A stretch of 64,000 nucleotides of DNA, from assembly GCA_031254035.1 (NCBI GenBank), contig JAIRVF010000135.1, positions 1 to 64,000 on the forward strand. Direction: 5' to 3'. Both the position numbers and the translations under genes were made by a program. Below are positions 1 through 8,405 of the stretch, in pieces. The DNA is from Paenibacillus sp. Its GTDB lineage: Bacteria > Bacillota > Bacilli > Paenibacillales > Paenibacillaceae. Position 1 is the first letter of the stretch. Each line of letters starts with the position of its first letter. A model generated the notes under the pieces. That model made no database searches, was not told the origin of the DNA, and was given only the letters and a program-made list of their open reading frames with translations.

Positions 1-819
1 CCGTCTGGCCAAGTTAGTTGTGTTGATATTTCGCAGGACGGTTTTAGAATTGCAGTTGGGCTAGCTATTAGTGGCGCTTCGGATAGAGTGATTGCGTATT
101 CTGTGAATAATACCAAAACGGTATTTACTAGAAACACAATCGCAGGGAATATAAAAGGCGCTCCAGCATGTATTTCTTTCGTTGGGCCGACGTACGATTT
201 CGCCGTTGGATCTATCAATATAGCTAGTGGCAGTGGTGGCGAAATGGCTGTTTTCAGCGGTTCAGCAGACACGTACAAGCTAACAAGCATAGACTACACT
301 TCACTTTATATTTCTTCTTGTTGCTCAACTACAGACGGAAAATTCATAATCTTCACATTGGGCGGAACTGCCTCGGGTACAAATAATATAAACGTCCTAG
401 AAACGGCTAATATGTACAAAGGTAATCCGAAAATTACTACTAACAAAACTGCATATATGGTCTGCTTCAACAAGCAAAATAGCGCATTTGCTTTTTACAC
501 CGATTCCACTGATGGCATTCAGGTTTGGGGTTATACTCCTTCAACTGAAAGTTTCTTCTATAAAGGATCTTTTACAGGATATGATGCTGCTAATGGCGCT
601 CAACCTTCTTTTTCGTATTATGATTTGGTTGTTTATCCTGGATATAACGGCACTAACACCCGTTCACTGGGCATGGATCTAACATTTTCCAAAAATCAAG
701 ACATGGATATGTATAGCCCATATGACCGTATGTTAGGATTTGTAAAAGAAGCTGGGATTGCGAACGATGTAAAACACAAAATAACAGGAATAAGCAGAAG
801 AAAAGGAGATATTAAATGA
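1..819 (+). CDS. Partial phage tail/structural protein with beta-propeller-like repeats (5' end outside window)
   Basis: The reading frame is open from base 1 to the stop at 819, so the start lies outside the window; a GTG at 88 is only an internal codon. The protein is rich in Gly, Ser, Thr and aromatic residues. It contains WD40-like phrases such as VDISQDGFRIAVG and STTDGKFIIFT, spaced as in a propeller in which each blade carries a D/S-x-D-G-x-x-I/F turn. It overlaps the next gene by 4 bases and sits just before tail-tip genes, so a virion surface or tail accessory role is inferred. I cannot assign a named family. Confidence 0.6.
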   Translation, partial: PSGQVSCVDISQDGFRIAVGLAISGASDRVIAYSVNNTKTVFTRNTIAGNIKGAPACISFVGPTYDFAVGSINIASGSGGEMAVFSGSADTYKLTSIDYTSLYISSCCSTTDGKFIIFTLGGTASGTNNINVLETANMYKGNPKITTNKTAYMVCFNKQNSAFAFYTDSTDGIQVWGYTPSTESFFYKGSFTGYDAANGAQPSFSYYDLVVYPGYNGTNTRSLGMDLTFSKNQDMDMYSPYDRMLGFVKEAGIANDVKHKITGISRRKGDIK

Positions 820-1094
820 TTAAAGAATTTTATATTCAGTTAGACTCTAAAGGTATCTTGAGAGATTGCACAGTATTTAAAACGGAAGGGTATATTCTCG
901 CAGAATTGGAATTCCCACTTCCAGGAGACATTATATGCGGGTACTATAAATACGTAGACGGAAAATTGGTACTAGACCAAGAGTTGAAAACAAAATCTGA
1001 GGAAGAGCAACGAAGATACGACAAAGAAGAGTTCGACAACCTCAAAAGAGAAGTAGAAGAACTCAAAAACAAAATTGCTGAAATTACAGGATGA
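816..1094 (+). CDS. Small phage tail-associated protein with C-terminal coiled coil
   Basis: The 92-residue protein starts at an ATGA overlap with the upstream structural gene, which implies translational coupling. Residues 1-55 look like a small beta-rich domain with LDSKGILRD and GYYKYVDGKLV turns. Residues 58-90 are charged heptad-like sequence (EEEQRRYDKEEFDNLKREVEEL) that should form a coiled coil. Short proteins with this layout are common between fibre and tail-tip genes of Firmicute siphophages. The function is unknown; an oligomerisation or chaperone role is inference. Confidence 0.6.
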   Translation: MIKEFYIQLDSKGILRDCTVFKTEGYILAELEFPLPGDIICGYYKYVDGKLVLDQELKTKSEEEQRRYDKEEFDNLKREVEELKNKIAEITG

Positions 1095-1119
1095 AAATAA
1101 AAAGCAGCCTACAATATAC

Positions 1120-1146
1120 AACGCCATCATAGGCGTTTTTATTTTC
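1120..1146 (+). terminator. Rho-independent terminator
   Basis: Stem AACGCC / GGCGTT with a 6-base loop, followed by TTTTATTTT, lies between the coiled-coil gene and the next tail gene. It separates two transcription blocks of the tail region. Confidence 0.6.
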
Positions 1147-1194
1147 GCTTTTTTCGCTAAGGAAAATTTTCCTACGCAGAAAGGAGGGAGGTCG

Positions 1195-1902
1195 ATGCTA
1201 GACGGGACATATAATAGATTACCGTTTAACAGAGGCTCGGAGTCAGATATTTCATTCTCTGTCACGTTTGAGTCCGAAACAGAAATTGATTCCACTCTGA
1301 ATCTTGAAATGCCAATGGAAGATACGTTTGAGTCTGAAACGGAGTTTAACGCTAGGATAGCACATCCAGAATCGTTTGGATCGATGTTTGGTGGACCATT
1401 TAACAGATTACCTTTCAACCGTGAACAAAATTCAGAAGTTGTGTTTGCAGTTACGTTTGAATCAGAAACAGAAGTGGATGCTAATCTTAATCTCGAAATG
1501 TCTATGGCTGCAACCTTCGAATCTGAAACTGAGCTTGCACCGAATATGACTAGAGAAGTCTCATTCGGTGCAGAGTTTAATACATCTACCGAGATGTTAG
1601 CTCAGATGGTTCGTGAGCGGTTGTTTGCAGTTGATTTTGAAACACAAACTGAATTTATGGCGAAGCCATCATATTTCCATATTGATGAGATTGAATTCAT
1701 TGGAGAATTTAAACCAGGAGACAAAATAATAATTGACTCGGGGAAATTTAAAATCACTCAGAATGGTCAAAATGTATCACATCTGTATGAAGGAGACTTC
1801 TTCGACCTCAATTTAGGTAAAAACAATTTGACTTATACCGATCCAGAGACAGGTAGGCAAGTTTTAATTCGAATTACACATAGGGATAAGTTCCTTTATT
1901 AG
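1195..1902 (+). CDS. Dit-like distal tail protein with N-terminal FESETE repeats
   Basis: I choose ATG 1195 because AAGGAGGG lies at 1181-1188; the frame is open further upstream to a TTG at 1075, but that part overlaps the terminator. The 235-residue protein ends in a domain typical of siphophage distal tail (Dit/SPP1 gp19.1) C-termini: GEFKPGDKIIID, then NGQNVSHLYEGDFFDL and GKNNLTYTD. Its N-terminal two thirds are unusual. They hold several ~20-residue units with the core TFESETE/DFETQTE, plus a duplicated FNRLPFNR motif near residues 7-13 and 70-76. The usual Dit N-terminal ring domain is not evident. It probably joins the tail tube to the Tal protein encoded next. Confidence 0.65.
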   Translation: MLDGTYNRLPFNRGSESDISFSVTFESETEIDSTLNLEMPMEDTFESETEFNARIAHPESFGSMFGGPFNRLPFNREQNSEVVFAVTFESETEVDANLNLEMSMAATFESETELAPNMTREVSFGAEFNTSTEMLAQMVRERLFAVDFETQTEFMAKPSYFHIDEIEFIGEFKPGDKIIIDSGKFKITQNGQNVSHLYEGDFFDLNLGKNNLTYTDPETGRQVLIRITHRDKFLY

Positions 1903-1913
1903 GGAGTGAAATT

Positions 1914-4097
1914 ATGCAACCAAATCCCACAATGCAAGTATTCGATAAGAATATAAAGCGAGACGGTACGTTGATATATGCGACAGATATCGAGCGCCAA
2001 AGAAGAATCAATTCGGATTATGAAATTTCATTTATTGTTCCGATGAACACTGAGGATTATCTGGAGAAAATTAAAATAAAAGGTCACGTTCAAGACGAAC
2101 GTGGCCAATTTTATGTGATAAACTCCCGTAGCCGAGTTCGTGATGGAAGGAAACTAACCGCATCAATTGTATGTACTCACGTCATGTTCAAACTCACGGA
2201 CTTTAAGTTCCCGTATGATTCGTACATTGACGAAGCCTATGGGGTACATATTACAACCCTTACGGATTTGATAACCCATGCAACAGGAGGAAAGTTTACC
2301 TTTAGCATTGATGATACATTTGAATTGCATGACGTAAAGGATTTCGGGCGCGGAAATTGTATGCAGGCGCTCAATGATATTGTCAAAATGTATGAATGTG
2401 AAGTTGAACCAGATAACTTCAAAATTCACCTGCGTAAGAAAATTGGGGCAGACGATGGACTTCAATACCGGCTTAAGAAAAACATCGTATCAAGTTCATT
2501 TAAAGATGATGGGGCATCGTTAGTCACAAGAATGTTTTCACAAATGAAGGATGGGCGGACATTCATTGGTTTGGATGCTTCCCATTTAACAGACGATGAA
2601 CGGTCACTACTTTCTTCAGTACCTGGAGCGATTGTTAATGGGAAACTGGCGGTGAATTACTTAATAAGCCCATATGCTCAATATTGGGCGAATACAACAA
2701 ACACGTATTTTGATGGAGAGATAATCGAACAAGATATCGAAGAACCACTAGATTTACTTGAAGCTACCAGAAAGGCGTTGTCAGAACAAGAACAGCCAAC
2801 CTTGGAAGTATCGATATCTGCTGCTGATTTATTTAAAATCGATAATTCTGAGCCACGTCCTCATTTGGGAGATACAGTCACATGCATTGATCCAGAAATG
2901 AGTTTGAACAAAATCAAAGCAAGGATTACCGAACTGGTGGAATTCCCATATGCGATGGATAAACATAGCCAACCGACTATATCCAACGTAATGCTGAGAG
3001 ATTACAATGACATCATTGCAGACTTGGAAAAAAGCAAAAGGATTGTGGACGATCTTTTTTCAAACGGGAAAATACGAACAGAAACATTTGAAACTGTAGC
3101 AAAGCAAGCAATTACCGACATTAATAATTCCAAAACGGAGCTGATATACCCACCTGAAGGTGGAATTTTGGCACAAGAGAAAACCAATCCCCTTGAGCAA
3201 GTCAGATTGACATCTAAAGGACTTGGAATATCAACAGATGGCTGGAAAACCATTCGCTCTGCGGTTACAGCTCGTGGTGTACTTGCCGAAACTGTTGTTG
3301 GTCAATTCGGTGATTTCGTGTCCATGCTGATCGGTAGCGGGAACGATGTTACCCAAATAAATAAAATGGGTATTGCAGCGGGACACAAAGAATTCAATTA
3401 TGCTCCTTTCCGTGTAGACATGCAGGGAAATCTTACGGCTAATAAATTGACAGCGAATTATGCTCAAATTAAAAGTTCTAACTTTACTGATGGCGCTATA
3501 GTTGGATCATCAATAAATGTTGGTAATGGAGTATTCACAGTTGATTCATCCGGTCATTTGGTTGCAAATAGTGCAGATATCAGAGGCCGTATAACAGCAT
3601 CCACTTTTGATGGGGGAACAATAACAGGTGCAAAGATAAGAACGGCTGTAACAGGTGAAAGAATCGAATTAACACCTGAAGGGTTTGTCTATTACGATAA
3701 TAGTAACGCTGTACGTGTGACGCTTGGAACAAACAATATTGGCGGAATATCGGGGCATACCTATTACAATTCGTATGGGCAGCCTTTGGGCTTGATCTAT
3801 GCAACTTCTAGCGAATTACATGTTATAGGCAACCGCAACTTATTGCTTGGTACAAATTCAGGTGGGACAGTGAGCATACAAGGTCAGGTTAATTTCACCA
3901 GTTCAGTTACTGGTTTGAATTTAAGTATCGATCAAGTGTCAGGTCTTCAATCTCAATTATTTTCCTTACAGTCACAAATAACCTCATTAAAGCAAACGTT
4001 TTTTGATCACAAGCATTCAGTTACATTACCGACTCATAATCATGGTAATAAGGACAATCAAAATTGGGGAGGAAACTTCCAAACATCTACTCCGTGA
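1914..4097 (+). CDS. Prophage tail-associated (Tal-like) endopeptidase-type tail protein
   Basis: The 727-residue protein follows the Dit-like gene by 11 bases, the standard Dit-Tal order. Residues 1 to about 370 resemble the prophage endopeptidase tail (gp27/Tal-like) domain found at the tip of siphophage tails, which contacts and may locally degrade peptidoglycan. The middle (about 375-420) is helical. The C-terminal half is beta-rich with repeated phrases such as GHLVANSADIRGRITAST, as in tail fibres or spikes. The tail ends in LPTHNHGNKDNQNWGG, a His/Gly-rich ending common in receptor-binding proteins. No catalytic residues can be assigned confidently by eye, so enzymatic activity is uncertain. 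Confidence 0.8.
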   Translation: MQPNPTMQVFDKNIKRDGTLIYATDIERQRRINSDYEISFIVPMNTEDYLEKIKIKGHVQDERGQFYVINSRSRVRDGRKLTASIVCTHVMFKLTDFKFPYDSYIDEAYGVHITTLTDLITHATGGKFTFSIDDTFELHDVKDFGRGNCMQALNDIVKMYECEVEPDNFKIHLRKKIGADDGLQYRLKKNIVSSSFKDDGASLVTRMFSQMKDGRTFIGLDASHLTDDERSLLSSVPGAIVNGKLAVNYLISPYAQYWANTTNTYFDGEIIEQDIEEPLDLLEATRKALSEQEQPTLEVSISAADLFKIDNSEPRPHLGDTVTCIDPEMSLNKIKARITELVEFPYAMDKHSQPTISNVMLRDYNDIIADLEKSKRIVDDLFSNGKIRTETFETVAKQAITDINNSKTELIYPPEGGILAQEKTNPLEQVRLTSKGLGISTDGWKTIRSAVTARGVLAETVVGQFGDFVSMLIGSGNDVTQINKMGIAAGHKEFNYAPFRVDMQGNLTANKLTANYAQIKSSNFTDGAIVGSSINVGNGVFTVDSSGHLVANSADIRGRITASTFDGGTITGAKIRTAVTGERIELTPEGFVYYDNSNAVRVTLGTNNIGGISGHTYYNSYGQPLGLIYATSSELHVIGNRNLLLGTNSGGTVSIQGQVNFTSSVTGLNLSIDQVSGLQSQLFSLQSQITSLKQTFFDHKHSVTLPTHNHGNKDNQNWGGNFQTSTP

Positions 4098-4137
4098 TGT
4101 ATCATGAGGTTAAATATACCAACGGAGGTAATGCCTT

Positions 4138-4710
4138 ATGAAGAAATCAATCTACATTTTGAGCGGAATTGTTATCGGTGCAGTAATTGCCACCTCAAGC
4201 AGTGCTTTTGCAGCACAAATAAAAAGTATGATTGGTCAAAAGGTTACTGGTGAATACACGGTCATAGTTAACGGTAAGGAACTTGTTAATAAGGGAGCAG
4301 TTATTGCTGGTAAAACAAATGCGCCGGTAAGAGACTTGGCCAATGCGTTAGGAGCTGACTTAAAAATGGATGGAAAAACAATAAATATTACATCTAACGG
4401 AACTACTCCCTCAGATGATCAAGTATCGGTTGGTACTTCTTCAACTAAAAATAAATATCTTGGTGGTTCTAAAGAAAGTCTGCTTATGGCAAAAGATGAT
4501 TATGAAAACAAAATCCTTAAGCCAACAATGGAAGGGCGAGAAAATATTATCGCTGAAATTAAAACTTTAAAAGAGACAGAGGCTAAAGGAATACCGGTTC
4601 CAGTGCTTGCTGAGAAAGAGAAACAGTTAAAAGAATACGACGAAATTATTACTAAGGCAAACGAAGAATTGCGTTTGGTAAATGAAGCGCTGGATAAGTT
4701 AGGGGAATAG
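4138..4710 (+). CDS. Secreted stalk-domain (copper amine oxidase N-like) phage protein
   Basis: The start ATG 4138 follows an ACGGAGG site. Residues 1-25 form a signal peptide (Lys-Lys, hydrophobic core, SSAFAAQ cleavage region). Residues 35-80 match the stalk or copper-amine-oxidase N-terminal-like domain seen in many Paenibacillus exoproteins: VIVNGKELVNKGAVI, NAPVRDLANALGAD, INITSNG. The rest (about 110-190) is charged and helical and should form a coiled coil. It lies between tail and lysis genes, so it may be exported during lysogeny or lysis. A host-derived gene captured by the phage is plausible because a related-domain protein is encoded at 16569. Confidence 0.65.
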   Translation: MKKSIYILSGIVIGAVIATSSSAFAAQIKSMIGQKVTGEYTVIVNGKELVNKGAVIAGKTNAPVRDLANALGADLKMDGKTINITSNGTTPSDDQVSVGTSSTKNKYLGGSKESLLMAKDDYENKILKPTMEGRENIIAEIKTLKETEAKGIPVPVLAEKEKQLKEYDEIITKANEELRLVNEALDKLGE

Positions 4711-4712
4711 TC

Positions 4713-4982
4713 ATGATATACAATCTATTAAAACGTTTTGGTTCGATTTTAGTTGTACTTGGAATCTTGTTTGGAGTTATTTATGCAGCATCTGATCAAC
4801 CATTAATAACTGCGATAATCATAGCTGTTTCCTTTATGGCTGGTGGTTTTTTCTTTATTGGGTTTGGATCATTGCTGGAATCAGTGAATAAGATTCAGAC
4901 TCATTTAACTGGAGAATCAACTCCAAAGGAAACTTTCGATAAAGCCAAACCAATCAAGAAAATACCAGGCGTTAAGGACTGA
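4713..4982 (+). CDS. Small two-helix membrane protein, phage lysis region
   Basis: The 89-residue protein starts 2 bases after the previous stop. It has two hydrophobic segments, at about 12-26 (ILVVLGILFGVIYAA) and 32-56, then a charged tail with TPKETFDKAKPIKK. The size and topology are holin-like, but the protein is separated from the lysin by three other genes and I do not recognise the family. A terminator follows at 5029, so it ends a transcription unit with the stalk-domain gene. Confidence 0.55.
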   Translation: MIYNLLKRFGSILVVLGILFGVIYAASDQPLITAIIIAVSFMAGGFFFIGFGSLLESVNKIQTHLTGESTPKETFDKAKPIKKIPGVKD

Positions 4983-5028
4983 TTATCTGAAGTAACGCTG
5001 CAGCGAATACAATCTACAATATAACTAG

Positions 5029-5060
5029 AGAACATTCTCTTTTGAGAGTGTTCTTTTTTT
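5029..5060 (+). terminator. Rho-independent terminator
   Basis: AGAACATTCTC / GAGAGTGTTCT with a 4-base loop (one G-T pair) is followed by seven T. It separates the tail/stalk block from the lysis block. Confidence 0.8.
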
Positions 5061-5086
5061 ATGTGCCAAAAAGGAGGTGTGAAAAA

Positions 5087-5293
5087 GTGAGGTCAATTCT
5101 TAAATATGAAATTACAGCCGATCCGTCAAAGCCGGTTGAGGAAATCACTGAATTCATCTCTTTAATGATTCAAACCCATCCAGACAAACAAATCGAAATA
5201 CTTCAACAAGTAGACGATCATTTGGGTAATGCGCTGGCAAAATTACAGCGTGAGAAGGAAACAGAAGAATCAGTTCTTCAAGATGGGCCATAG
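5087..5293 (+). CDS. Small phage protein of unknown function, lysis block
   Basis: I choose GTG 5087 because AAGGAGGTG lies at 5071-5079; the frame extends upstream only through the terminator. The 68-residue product is acidic and helical, with PVEEITEFISLMIQTHPDKQ in the middle and a Lys/Glu-rich end. No signal peptide or membrane segment is visible. It is the first gene of the lysis transcription unit, but its role is unknown. Confidence 0.55.
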   Translation: MRSILKYEITADPSKPVEEITEFISLMIQTHPDKQIEILQQVDDHLGNALAKLQREKETEESVLQDGP

Positions 5294-5321
5294 TTTTATT
5301 GTGGAAATGGAGGAAGTGAGT

Positions 5322-5600
5322 ATGGATTGGGGAGCAATGTTGGTGGTGGTATCAGCAATTAGCGGTATTGTACTGGGCTGGCTCGGGAGGGCTCGAACGG
5401 TACATAAGGATGTGGCCCAAGAAGCTGGTGCCGGTGCATCACTTCAAACTGACGTGGAGTACATCAAGCGTGGTGTTGATGATATCAAAGTTGATCTACG
5501 GATGCAGGGGCAGAAAGTGGACGATTTGTCTACACGCGTCACACGAGTAGAGGAATCAGCTAAGCAGGCGCACAAGCGGATTGATAAGCTCGAAGAATAA
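5322..5600 (+). CDS. XhlA-like membrane-anchored coiled-coil protein
   Basis: ATG 5322 is preferred because AUGGAGG lies 8 bases upstream. The 92-residue protein has one N-terminal membrane helix (about 5-22, MLVVVSAISGIVLGWLG). A long amphipathic coiled coil follows, with VEYIKRGVDDIKVDL and VEESAKQAHKRIDKLEE. This one-helix plus coiled-coil design resembles XhlA/hemolysin-type accessory lysis proteins encoded beside holins in Bacillus prophages. It lies 24 bases before the holin gene, so a role in controlling lysis is likely but inferred. Confidence 0.55.
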   Translation: MDWGAMLVVVSAISGIVLGWLGRARTVHKDVAQEAGAGASLQTDVEYIKRGVDDIKVDLRMQGQKVDDLSTRVTRVEESAKQAHKRIDKLEE

Positions 5601-5624
5601 TATATTGGGAGGATGAATCAATAG

Positions 5625-5900
5625 ATGGATTGGGATATCATCTATAACCTTATTGATGCTAGATTGCTGGTTGTTGTCGCGCTATGCTGGGTGATCGGCT
5701 ATATTCTCAAACATACGCCAAATGTGCCAGACTGGACAATTGTATATGCTGTTACGATTGTTGCGGTGGTTGTAACGGTATGGATACTTGGCTTTGGTCC
5801 AGAATCTCTTATCCAGGGCGTGCTCGTCGGCGCGTTTGCAGTATACGGGAACCAGCTTATAAAGCAGACCACTAAGAGAGGTGACGATAATGCAAAATAG
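5625..5900 (+). CDS. Phage holin
   Basis: The 91-residue protein has three hydrophobic stretches (about 13-29, 38-54 and 60-76) and a charged C-terminus (KQTTKRGDDNAK), the usual holin layout. DAR near the N-terminus, VPDWTIVY between helices and GVLVGAFAVYGNQLIKQ fit the small phage holin families found next to Firmicute lysins. It should form membrane holes that release the lysin encoded by the overlapping next gene. Confidence 0.8.
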   Translation: MDWDIIYNLIDARLLVVVALCWVIGYILKHTPNVPDWTIVYAVTIVAVVVTVWILGFGPESLIQGVLVGAFAVYGNQLIKQTTKRGDDNAK

Positions 5901-6813
5901 GAGTAAAGGCAACGCTCAGGGCATTGACGTGTCACATTGGCAAGGCAATATCGATTGGAGAAAGGTTGCCGCGTCCGGCATCTCATTCGCCTTTATTAAG
6001 GCCACGCAAAACAGCATGGACCCGCAATTTCTGGCCAACGTAAAAGGTGCAAAAGCAGCCGGTATGATGATCGGAGCTTACCATTACATGGACGACTCAG
6101 TAACAACGGTGGACAAGGCTCTGGCGGCAGCGCAGGTATTTTACAAAGCGATCCAGGCAGCCGGTGGCCCGGGTGTATTTGATCTACCGTTTGTTTTAGA
6201 CTACGAGAGCAACAAAAACAAGCTAATGTCTGCAACTATCACGGCCATAGCCAAGGCATTTTTAGTAGAGACTCATCGGCTTACCGGTGGCGAACCTATG
6301 CTCTACACATACCCATCATTCATTGGTAATTTCAGCGGCCTGATAGGGTATCCACTTTGGATTGCCCGTTACAGCAGCCAAGTGCCAGTGGACGCATCCG
6401 GCTGGAAACATTGGGATTTTTGGCAGTACAGCGACGGGAAGGTCGGAGGTACGCTGCCAAGCGGAGAACGCAAGGTGTTGGGGATTAACGGACCTGTCGA
6501 TCTCAATGAGTTTGACGGAACGATTGAGCAGCTACGGTCCAGTTATTGCAAAAAGGAAACAGGAAAGGAAGATGTTAAAATGCCAGAGACGACAAGAGAT
6601 ATTAACAAGGTAAGTTCATGGGCTGCGAAAGACTGGGATGAAGCAACGGAAAACGGATACTTTGACGGAACACACCCGGGCGCAACAATGACCCGAGAAG
6701 AATCAGCGATTGTGTTTAACCGGCTAAGGAAAAATTTCCTGGTCTTAATCGGAGGGAACACGGAACGAATTACAGCGCTTGAACGGCAGCTGCAGACAAT
6801 TGAAAAGGAATAA
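5890..6813 (+). CDS. GH25 muramidase endolysin with SLH-like C-terminal region
   Basis: ATG 5890 is chosen because GAGAGGTG lies 7 bases upstream; the gene overlaps the holin by 11 bases. Residues 8-215 are a GH25 lysozyme domain: GIDVSHWQGNIDW at 11-23 with Asp13, and the catalytic-type DYE at 104-106 in FVLDYESN. It hydrolyses the MurNAc-GlcNAc bond of peptidoglycan. Residues about 230-280 (WAAKDWDEATENGYFDG, then ATMTREESAIVFNRL) resemble an SLH-type surface-binding repeat, a sensible cell-wall anchor. A short coiled coil ends the protein. There is no signal peptide, so export depends on the holin. Confidence 0.9.
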   Translation: MQNRSKGNAQGIDVSHWQGNIDWRKVAASGISFAFIKATQNSMDPQFLANVKGAKAAGMMIGAYHYMDDSVTTVDKALAAAQVFYKAIQAAGGPGVFDLPFVLDYESNKNKLMSATITAIAKAFLVETHRLTGGEPMLYTYPSFIGNFSGLIGYPLWIARYSSQVPVDASGWKHWDFWQYSDGKVGGTLPSGERKVLGINGPVDLNEFDGTIEQLRSSYCKKETGKEDVKMPETTRDINKVSSWAAKDWDEATENGYFDGTHPGATMTREESAIVFNRLRKNFLVLIGGNTERITALERQLQTIEKE

Positions 6814-6859
6814 GCGAAGACCCTGCTGATCACTGTGAATCCTTGGTGAAGTCAACGTG

Positions 6860-7109
6860 ATGGCAGGAGCATACTTTGATGCCAAACTGACGGCAGCACA
6901 GCGCGAGTTACTACATCGGATCGCCGGAGAGGACATATGCTTATGTAGAAACAGTCTTCAGGGATGCAGGTGGGGGAGCTAAGCTATCCGAAGCACTTGC
7001 GTATGCTTCTCAGCAGCTAAAAAAGCGTGGTGTTACCGTTGCGGCCATTGAGCTCCAGGCAGCGCTTGAGAAGGCATGGCTAGAATACCATCATCAAAAT
7101 CCCAAATAA
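6860..7109 (+). pseudogene. Frameshifted phage LLH-holin-like gene remnant
   Basis: The frame starting at ATG 6860 reads AGAYFDAKLTAAQRELLHRIAGE and then fails. A frame shifted by one base continues from about 6936 as YAYVETVFRDAGGGAKLSEA, through LKKRGVTVAAIELQAALEKAW, to a stop at 7107-7109. Joined, the pieces give about 82 residues resembling the helical C-terminal part of LL-H-type phage holins. One extra base in GAGGACATATG (about 6931-6935) accounts for the break. No N-terminal membrane helix is found upstream, so the gene also seems shortened at its 5' end. A sequencing error is the alternative to a true frameshift. Confidence 0.55.
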
Positions 7110-7130
7110 ATAATAATAGGTCTGAAACTT

Positions 7131-7172
7131 TATAATAGAATACTCGCTGATAATAGCGGGTTTTCTATTATA
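7131..7172. terminator. Long AT-rich hairpin / bidirectional terminator
   Basis: TATAATAGAA at 7131-7140 is perfectly complementary to TTCTATTATA at 7163-7172. An inner CGCT/AGCG stem is followed by GGTTTT. It closes the lysis block and sits right before the accessory cassette. Confidence 0.65.
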
Positions 7173-7229
7173 AAGGATATTGTAAATTTTCGTAGAATAC
7201 TCCATTATAAATAAAAAGGGGAGTATGAT

Positions 7230-8405
7230 ATGGATTACCAAATTAATAAAAGGCTTAGAAACTATTTAAATTATGAATCGCTCAAAGTTTTTTTGAAAAG
7301 GGTGGGAGTTTCATCAACAGGAGTCAAGAATGAGTTAATTGCTCGGATAGAAGAATGCCTAAACAACGGTGGTATTTCTCATTCTGTTTGGGAAGAGTTT
7401 TTAGTTGACGAGCTCAAACACGGACATAATAGATCAGTTTATAGAAGCAAACTTAATTCTGCTTCCTTAACGAAAATTAAAACAGTTGGAAGGTTAAATG
7501 ATTCTTTCCAAACCGCAGGTTATCCTGTTGACGAATTTTCAATGTTGAAAGATACATATCCTGATAGTGATGATCCAGAATTAGTACACTATAGCGTTAT
7601 ACTCGATAAGGATAATGTGCAAAAAATTGAAATGTGTTTTGCTTATCGTATTTTAACTAATAGAGTGGTTCTTGAAGGAATAGTAATACAAGATGACGAA
7701 ACTGACTATGTTTGGATTGAAATTAATATTATTGCTGGACTACTGACAATTTCATTGAGACCGAGGGGCAATATGACTGAATCTTCAGGGCATACATACC
7801 AATTATTCGAAAAGTATTCTTCCTTATTAACGGATTTATTTTCAATTAGATATCTCGATAATGAAGATTTCAAGGTGGTTCTATTTAATGTTTTCAAGGA
7901 ATTAACCAGCCGTGCAGAAACGCCGTATGTTCAGCAAGTTAAACCCCTTGAAGAAGAAATTAATGAAATCTGTGATAGGTTTTCTGAAACTCTAGGGCTA
8001 CCAAACAAATTAGAACCAATCAATCTTCCTTTACGAATCAGAAGATTGTTTGAACGAGCGCTTATACAAAATGACTTTTTTAATTTTAAATCTTATTCTG
8101 AAGGTAAACTTGGAACTATTGAGAAGTTTCACTATGCTGATGATACTGGTGCTCGTATAAATGCTTCGGCAAATGATGGAGATGGCATTGAATTATCTGA
8201 TATTTATTTTGATACCAGAGATACAATAGAAGACCAACGCAGTTTTAATAAGTTATGGGTTAAGTGGTTTTTACCGGATTCTCCAACTAAGTATGTAGAT
8301 GTTCGTCTAGAAGGACATCCGAAATATTATCTAATTCATTTCTTTAAATACTTATCAGGTGGTGACAAAGAATATGTACTTTCCACAGTTGAGGCGTTTA
8401 GGTAG
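7230..8405 (+). CDS. SAP-domain protein of unknown function, first gene of accessory cassette
   Basis: ATG 7230 follows AAAAAGGGGAGT. The 391-residue protein opens with a SAP-like helix-turn-helix at about 14-48 (YESLKVFLKRVGVSS, then KNELIARIEECL), a fold known to bind DNA or chromatin-like targets. The remaining ~340 residues match nothing I recognise. They contain a mixed alpha/beta region with RVVLEGIVIQDDETDYVW and an acidic segment ending in VKWFLPDSPTKYVDVRLEGH. Base composition is clearly AT-richer than the host genes. It overlaps the next gene by 32 bases and starts a compact operon. A defence, exclusion or conversion role is inference from position. Confidence 0.6.
   Translation: MDYQINKRLRNYLNYESLKVFLKRVGVSSTGVKNELIARIEECLNNGGISHSVWEEFLVDELKHGHNRSVYRSKLNSASLTKIKTVGRLNDSFQTAGYPVDEFSMLKDTYPDSDDPELVHYSVILDKDNVQKIEMCFAYRILTNRVVLEGIVIQDDETDYVWIEINIIAGLLTISLRPRGNMTESSGHTYQLFEKYSSLLTDLFSIRYLDNEDFKVVLFNVFKELTSRAETPYVQQVKPLEEEINEICDRFSETLGLPNKLEPINLPLRIRRLFERALIQNDFFNFKSYSEGKLGTIEKFHYADDTGARINASANDGDGIELSDIYFDTRDTIEDQRSFNKLWVKWFLPDSPTKYVDVRLEGHPKYYLIHFFKYLSGGDKEYVLSTVEAFR

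Noticed and set aside
1075..1194. Upstream extension of the Dit-like gene from a TTG at 1075
   Set aside because: It overlaps the terminator at 1120-1146 and lacks a ribosome binding site; ATG 1195 has AAGGAGGG.
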